64,000 bases of DNA from NCBI GenBank assembly GCA_020633515.1, contig JACKDM010000004.1, positions 1-64,000 of the forward strand, read 5' to 3'. The stretch comes from Myxococcales bacterium. GTDB taxonomy: Bacteria; Myxococcota; Bradymonadia; UBA7976; UBA1532. Below the pieces are notes generated by a model that did no database searches, was not told the origin of the DNA, and saw nothing but the letters and a program-made list of their open reading frames with translations. This document shows, one piece after another, positions 60,361 to 64,000 of this stretch; position 1 is the first letter of the stretch; every line of letters begins with the position of its first letter. The translations under genes were made by a program, and so were the position numbers.

Positions 60361-61436
60361 GGCTCGTCCTCGTCCTCGCCGCCGTCGAGGTCGAGGCGGC
60401 CGACGTGCACGACGGCGTCGCCCTTGTGCACGAGCGGGTTGTTGGCGCGGGCGATCACGACGCCGTCGAAGGGCGCCTTCACCCGGGCGATGCGCTTGCC
60501 GTAGGCGTCGACGATGCGGCCGATGTCGTCGCGGGCGGTGATCTCGTCGCCGAGCGCGATGTCGAGGTGCACGAGCCCGCCGCGGTTGGCGCGGACCCAG
60601 GAGCTGCGGCCGAGGCGGCGGGTGGTGGGGACGGGGCCGCGGGGCTTGCTGACGGCGCCGAGGTGGCCGAGGACGCGGTGGATGCCGGCGACGCCGATCT
60701 CGATGGCCTTGTGGTCGAAGCGCTGGCCCTCGCCGCCTTCATAGAGCAGGCAGCGGATCCCGGCGGCGACGGCGGCGCGGCGGAGCGATCCCTTGCGCTC
60801 GGCGGCGTGCATCATCACCGGCGCGCCGAAGACCTCGGCGAGCGCGTGGGTCTCGGGGTCTTCGAGGTTGGCGCGGACGTGGGGGAGGTTGCTGCGCATC
60901 AACGAGCCGGTGTGCAGGTCGATGCCGAAGTCGCAGCCCTCCATGATCTCGGTCTGGAAGAGGTGGGCGAGGCGGGCGGCGAGCGATCCGCGCGGGGTGC
61001 CGGGGAACGAGCGGTTGAGGTCGCGGCGGTCGGGGAGGTAGCGCGACTGCTGGGTGAAGCCGAAGACGTTGACGATGGGGACGGCGATGACGGTGCCGCA
61101 GAGGCGCTTGGGGCGCAGCGCGTCCATGACCCGCCAGATGATCTCGAGGCCGTTGAGCTCGTCGCCGTGGATGGCGGCGGAGAGGAAGATCCGCGGGCCG
61201 GGGCGGGCGCCGTGCACGACCATGACCGGCATCTCGAGGAAGGCCTGGATCGGCGAGCGGGCGACGGGGATGGAGAAGTTCTTGCGGGTGCCGGCCTCGA
61301 TGCGCTGGCCGGCGATCGTGATCGGCGGGCGGGGTGGCGGCGCGGTGGGCGCGGTGGGCGCGGTGGGCGCGGTGGGCGTGGCAGCAAGCGTGGCGGAGGG
61401 CGGCTCCGCGGGCGCGTCAATGTCGGAGCGTGTCAT
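60357..61436 (-). CDS. Succinylglutamate desuccinylase/aspartoacylase family zinc enzyme
   Basis: ATG at 61436 is chosen for GGGGGAG 5 nt upstream; it overlaps the rimK end by 20 nt. The 359-residue protein has the AstE/AspA zinc motifs: His and Glu in [13 protein letters not shown] and His in [10 protein letters not shown], plus [16 protein letters not shown] for substrate binding. The C-terminal part ([37 protein letters not shown]) is a biotinyl/lipoyl-like barrel typical of the family. A Thr/Ala/Pro repeat ([12 protein letters not shown]) sits near the N-terminus. It likely hydrolyses an N-acyl or gamma-glutamyl amide, perhaps reversing RimK. Confidence 0.9.
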   Translation of the reverse strand: MTRSDIDAPAEPPSATLAATPTAPTAPTAPTAPPPRPPITIAGQRIEAGTRKNFSIPVARSPIQAFLEMPVMVVHGARPGPRIFLSAAIHGDELNGLEIIWRVMDALRPKRLCGTVIAVPIVNVFGFTQQSRYLPDRRDLNRSFPGTPRGSLAARLAHLFQTEIMEGCDFGIDLHTGSLMRSNLPHVRANLEDPETHALAEVFGAPVMMHAAERKGSLRRAAVAAGIRCLLYEGGEGQRFDHKAIEIGVAGIHRVLGHLGAVSKPRGPVPTTRRLGRSSWVRANRGGLVHLDIALGDEITARDDIGRIVDAYGKRIARVKAPFDGVVIARANNPLVHKGDAVVHVGRLDLDGGEDEDEP

Positions 61437-62322
61437 CGGAGCTCCCCCGATCGGCGTTGGCGGCGACGAAGTCGATGATGGCACCGGCGACGTCGACGCC
61501 GGTATGGGTCTCGATGCCTTCGAGGCCGGGCGAGGAGTTCACCTCCATCACGACGGGGCCGTTCTTGCTGCGCAGCATGTCGACGCCGCAGACGCGCAGG
61601 CCCATGGCCTTGGCGGCGCGCAGCGCGGTCTCGCGCTCGGCGCGGTCGAGCTTGACCGCGGTCCCCGAGCCGCCGCGGTGCAGGTTGGAGCGGAACTCGC
61701 CAGGCGCGCCCTGGCGCAGCATCGCGGCGACGACCCGGTCGCCGACGACGAACGCGCGCAGGTCGGCGCCCTTGGCCTCGGCGACGAACTGCTGCACGAG
61801 GATGTTGGCTTCGAGCCCGCGGAACGCCTCGATCACCGAGCGCGCCGCGCCGTCGGTCTCGCAGAGCACCACGCCGATGCCTTGCGTGCCTTCGAGGAGC
61901 TTGACGACGAGCGGGCTGCCGCCGACCGAGGCGATGAGGCCGTCGATGTCCTTGACGCTGTGCGCGATCCCGGTGACCGGGAGGCCGATGCCCTTCTTGG
62001 CGAGGAGCTGGAGGCAGCGCAGCTTGTCGCGCGAGCGGGAGATCGCCTGCGAGGGGTTGATGGTGTAGGTGCCCATCATCTCGAACTGCCGCACGACCGC
62101 GCAGCCGTAGAAGGTCGCCGAGACGCCGATGCGGGGGATGATGCCGTCGATGTCGTCGAGCGATCGGCCCTGGTAGACGAGCTCGGGCTTCGTCGAGGCG
62201 ATGGTCATGCGGCAGCGGAGGAAGTCGACGATCTCGCAATCGTGCCCGCGCGCGGTGGCCGCCTCGACGAGGCGACGGGTGGAGTAGAGCTCGGGGTTGC
62301 GCGACAGGACGCAGAGCTTCAT
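61417..62322 (-). CDS. rimK: RimK-type alpha-L-glutamate ligase (ATP-grasp)
   Basis: The 301-residue length equals E. coli RimK (300). Motifs: [57 protein letters not shown] (ATP loop), [14 protein letters not shown] and [15 protein letters not shown] (Mg-binding Glu/Asn). RimK adds glutamate residues to the C-terminus of ribosomal protein S6 or makes poly-glutamate. It is first in a four-gene minus-strand operon. Confidence 0.95.
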   Translation of the reverse strand: MKLCVLSRNPELYSTRRLVEAATARGHDCEIVDFLRCRMTIASTKPELVYQGRSLDDIDGIIPRIGVSATFYGCAVVRQFEMMGTYTINPSQAISRSRDKLRCLQLLAKKGIGLPVTGIAHSVKDIDGLIASVGGSPLVVKLLEGTQGIGVVLCETDGAARSVIEAFRGLEANILVQQFVAEAKGADLRAFVVGDRVVAAMLRQGAPGEFRSNLHRGGSGTAVKLDRAERETALRAAKAMGLRVCGVDMLRSKNGPVVMEVNSSPGLEGIETHTGVDVAGAIIDFVAANADRGSSDDTLRH

Positions 62323-62435
62323 CGAGGCCCCTCGGGGTGAAATGCGCCATGGGTGTCTTCGAAGCGAGCCCTCGGCGTCAAGCGCGGCGCGTCGTGGTAG
62401 AGTCCGAGCCGCCGTCCGTCACCTGGGAGCCGCCG

Positions 62436-63101
62436 ATGATCGAGCTGTACACCGCCGCCACGCCCAACGGGCACAAGGTCTCCGTCGCCCTCGAAGAGCT
62501 GGGGCTGCCCTACGAGCTGCGCGCGATCGACCTCACCGCGAACGAGCAGAAGGAGCCGTGGTTCCTCGCCATCAACCCCAACGGGCGGATCCCCGCGATC
62601 ATCGACCGCGCGGCCGGGCTGACCGTCTTCGAGTCGGGCGCGATCCTCGTCTACCTCGCCGAGAAGACCGGCGAGCTGATGCCCGCCGACGTCAAGGGGC
62701 GCTCCGAGACGATGCAGTGGCTGATGTTCCAGATGGGCGGCGTCGGCCCGATGATGGGGCAGGCCAACGTCTTCTTCCGCTACGCGCCGGAGAAGATCCC
62801 GTTCGCGATCGAGCGCTACCAGCGCGAGACGCGGCGGCTGTTCGAGGTGCTCGACAAGCACCTGAGCGGGCGGGAGTACCTCGCGGGCGGGGTCTACACG
62901 ATCGCCGACATCGCGAACTGGTGCTGGGTGCGCACGCACAAGTGGTCGGGGGTCGGGCTCGACGGGCTCGACGCGCTGCGAGCCTGGGTCGATCGGATCG
63001 ACGCCCGCCCGGCGGCGCGGCGCGGGATCGAGGTGCCGGCGCGGCCGAAGAAGGCCGACGAGGCCGAGTTCGTCGACAAGGCCCGCAAGATGCTCGTCTG
63101 A
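62436..63101 (+). CDS. Glutathione S-transferase, YfcG/Ure2-like
   Basis: ATG at 62436 follows GGGAGCCGCCG. The 221-residue protein has a thioredoxin-fold N-domain with the [20 protein letters not shown] start, [11 protein letters not shown] and [12 protein letters not shown], typical of Nu/Ure2-type GSTs that act as disulfide-bond reductases. The C-domain has [17 protein letters not shown] and YTIADIANW. Divergent from rimK, convergent with the PEBP gene. Confidence 0.93.
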   Translation: MIELYTAATPNGHKVSVALEELGLPYELRAIDLTANEQKEPWFLAINPNGRIPAIIDRAAGLTVFESGAILVYLAEKTGELMPADVKGRSETMQWLMFQMGGVGPMMGQANVFFRYAPEKIPFAIERYQRETRRLFEVLDKHLSGREYLAGGVYTIADIANWCWVRTHKWSGVGLDGLDALRAWVDRIDARPAARRGIEVPARPKKADEAEFVDKARKMLV

Positions 63102-63147
63102 GCGCCGTGACATCGGGAGAGCGCGCGGGCCCACCGCCCGGCTGTTC

Positions 63148-63801
63148 CTACTGGTCGGCCGGCGAGGGCCCGGCCGGCTTCGCGTCGGGATGGATCGCGT
63201 AGGTGCCGGTCCAGCGGGCGTGGCCGAGGACGTGGCCGGCGATGGCCTCGCGCAGCGCCTTGCCGTCGAACCGGTCGCCGACGGGCGCCTTGGGCACGTC
63301 GAGGGCGTAGAGCGTGAAGACGTAGCGGTGCTCGCGCTCGTCGTTCCAGGGCGGGCAGGGGCCGTCGTAGCCGTACCAGTCGCCGGCCATGTCCTCGTCG
63401 CCGGCGAACCAGCCGGTGTAGTCGTTGCGCCCGCTGCGGGTCCCCTCGGGGCCGTCGGGGCCGTCCTTGCCGTGGGGGGTGACGCCCTTGCCGAAGGCGC
63501 CCTCTTCGACGCGCCCGCGGCCCGGGTCGAGGTCGAGCAGCAGCCAGTGGTAGAAGTCGACCCGCGGCAGGTCGCGGGGCACGGTGCGGCCTTCCTGGTT
63601 GACGTCCTCGCCCGACGAGGGGCAGTCGGGGTCGTGGCAGACGAGCACCAGCGAGCGGGTGCCCTCGGGCAGATCGGCCCAGCCGAAGTGCGGGCTGACG
63701 TTCTCCGACAGCTCGACGTGGTCCTCGGGGTGCGGGCGGCCGAGGGCGAAGCGGGCGGGGATGCGCGCGCCGTCGCCGAAGCTGTCGCTCCAGAACTTCA
63801 T
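63148..63801 (-). CDS. YbhB/YbcL family (PEBP/Raf kinase inhibitor-like) protein
   Basis: ATG at 63801 has GGAGGAG upstream. The 217-residue protein has PEBP landmarks: NVSPHFGWADLPEGTRSLVLV, HDPDCPSSG, DFYHWLLLDLD, and WYGYDGPCPPWNDEREHRYVF with the ligand-pocket GPCPP. It is cytoplasmic; bacterial members have no settled function. It is slightly long, with an insertion around GVTPHGKDGPDGPEG. Confidence 0.92.
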   Translation of the reverse strand: MKFWSDSFGDGARIPARFALGRPHPEDHVELSENVSPHFGWADLPEGTRSLVLVCHDPDCPSSGEDVNQEGRTVPRDLPRVDFYHWLLLDLDPGRGRVEEGAFGKGVTPHGKDGPDGPEGTRSGRNDYTGWFAGDEDMAGDWYGYDGPCPPWNDEREHRYVFTLYALDVPKAPVGDRFDGKALREAIAGHVLGHARWTGTYAIHPDAKPAGPSPADQ

Positions 63802-63873
63802 CGGGTCTCCTCCCCTGCGGTCTCTCGAGGCGCTCGGCGGGTTCGATGACCCGGCCGGCGCGGTCGTCACGGT

Positions 63874-64000
63874 TCAGCCGACGAGTGGCCGCTCACCATT
63901 GAGCGCGGTGATGGTCGCCGTGTCGAGCGTCTCGCGCCACTTGCCGACGATGCCCGGCGAGCCGGCGTAGTCGTGGTGCTCGTCGTAGACGCGCTTCCAG
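63874..64000 (-). CDS. C-terminal end of an unidentified protein, partial at window edge
   Basis: On the minus strand a frame open to the right edge reads WKRVYDEHHDYAGSPGIVGK, then continues to a TGA at 63876-63874. The remaining 40 or so residues show no recognisable motif. Codon usage and the good spacing to the PEBP start support a real gene end. Confidence 0.5.
   Translation of the reverse strand, partial: WKRVYDEHHDYAGSPGIVGKWRETLDTATITALNGERPLVG

Overview
The window is very GC-rich bacterial DNA, about 70% or more by eye, with dense coding, short gaps and many ATGA or GTGA start/stop overlaps. Ser/Thr protein kinases with N-terminal zinc ribbons, many lipoproteins, a PEGA-domain kinase, TPR proteins and a modular PKS/NRPS locus suggest a myxobacterium or relative (Myxococcota). 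This is an inference from gene content; no rRNA, tRNA or housekeeping marker is present to fix the taxon.

Region 1 (1 to 22.0 kb) is a biosynthetic gene cluster. It opens inside an NRPS gene whose visible part reads C(partial)-A-PCP-sulfotransferase-thioesterase. Next come a type I PKS module (KS-AT-DH-KR-ACP), a TrpB-like PLP enzyme, a flavin halogenase-like protein and a beta-propeller lipoprotein. A tightly overlapping tailoring operon follows: diiron ferritin-like protein, phytoene-desaturase-like flavoenzyme, SDR, NmrA-like protein and P450. The cluster ends with a divergent acyl-AMP ligase fused to a carrier domain, a likely starter-loading enzyme. From about 4.0 to 13.3 kb the genes are broken by many single-base losses in C-rich runs, while conserved motifs survive in each successive frame. 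I read these mainly as assembly or base-calling errors, but real decay cannot be excluded.

Region 2 (22.2 to 25.0 kb, minus strand) is a sulfur-trafficking operon: an SQR-like flavoprotein, a DUF1641-DsrC/TusE fusion and a DsrE-like protein. Region 3 (25.3 to 35.8 kb) holds a secreted collagen-like protein, a cytochrome c lipoprotein, a degenerate Nudix protein, PhzF, an ECF sigma factor with a SnoaL-like tail, a VOC protein, DUF2200, a zinc ribbon-kinase-FGE fusion and a TPR protein.

Region 4 (35.8 to 44.3 kb) has a minus-strand signalling operon (TPR protein, periplasmic-binding lipoprotein, PEGA kinase), a large lipoprotein with a serine-hydrolase-like motif, an M24 peptidase and a small unknown protein. 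Region 5 (44.3 to 55.5 kb) has a TolC-adaptor-RND efflux operon whose RND pump carries extra membrane segments, a polyphosphate:AMP phosphotransferase, a PilZ protein, an array of hairpins, an orphan protease-propeptide-like protein and a receiver-histidine kinase. Region 6 (55.6 to 62.3 kb) is a minus-strand operon of RimK ligase, aspartoacylase-family enzyme, giant MscS channel and a second ATP-grasp-like protein. A GST, a PEBP-family protein and the end of an unknown gene close the window.

The + strand looks C-rich from about 2 to 22 kb and G-rich from about 22 to 62 kb regardless of gene direction, so there is a strand-composition switch near 22 kb. No tRNA, rRNA, CRISPR array, insertion sequence or integrase was seen.
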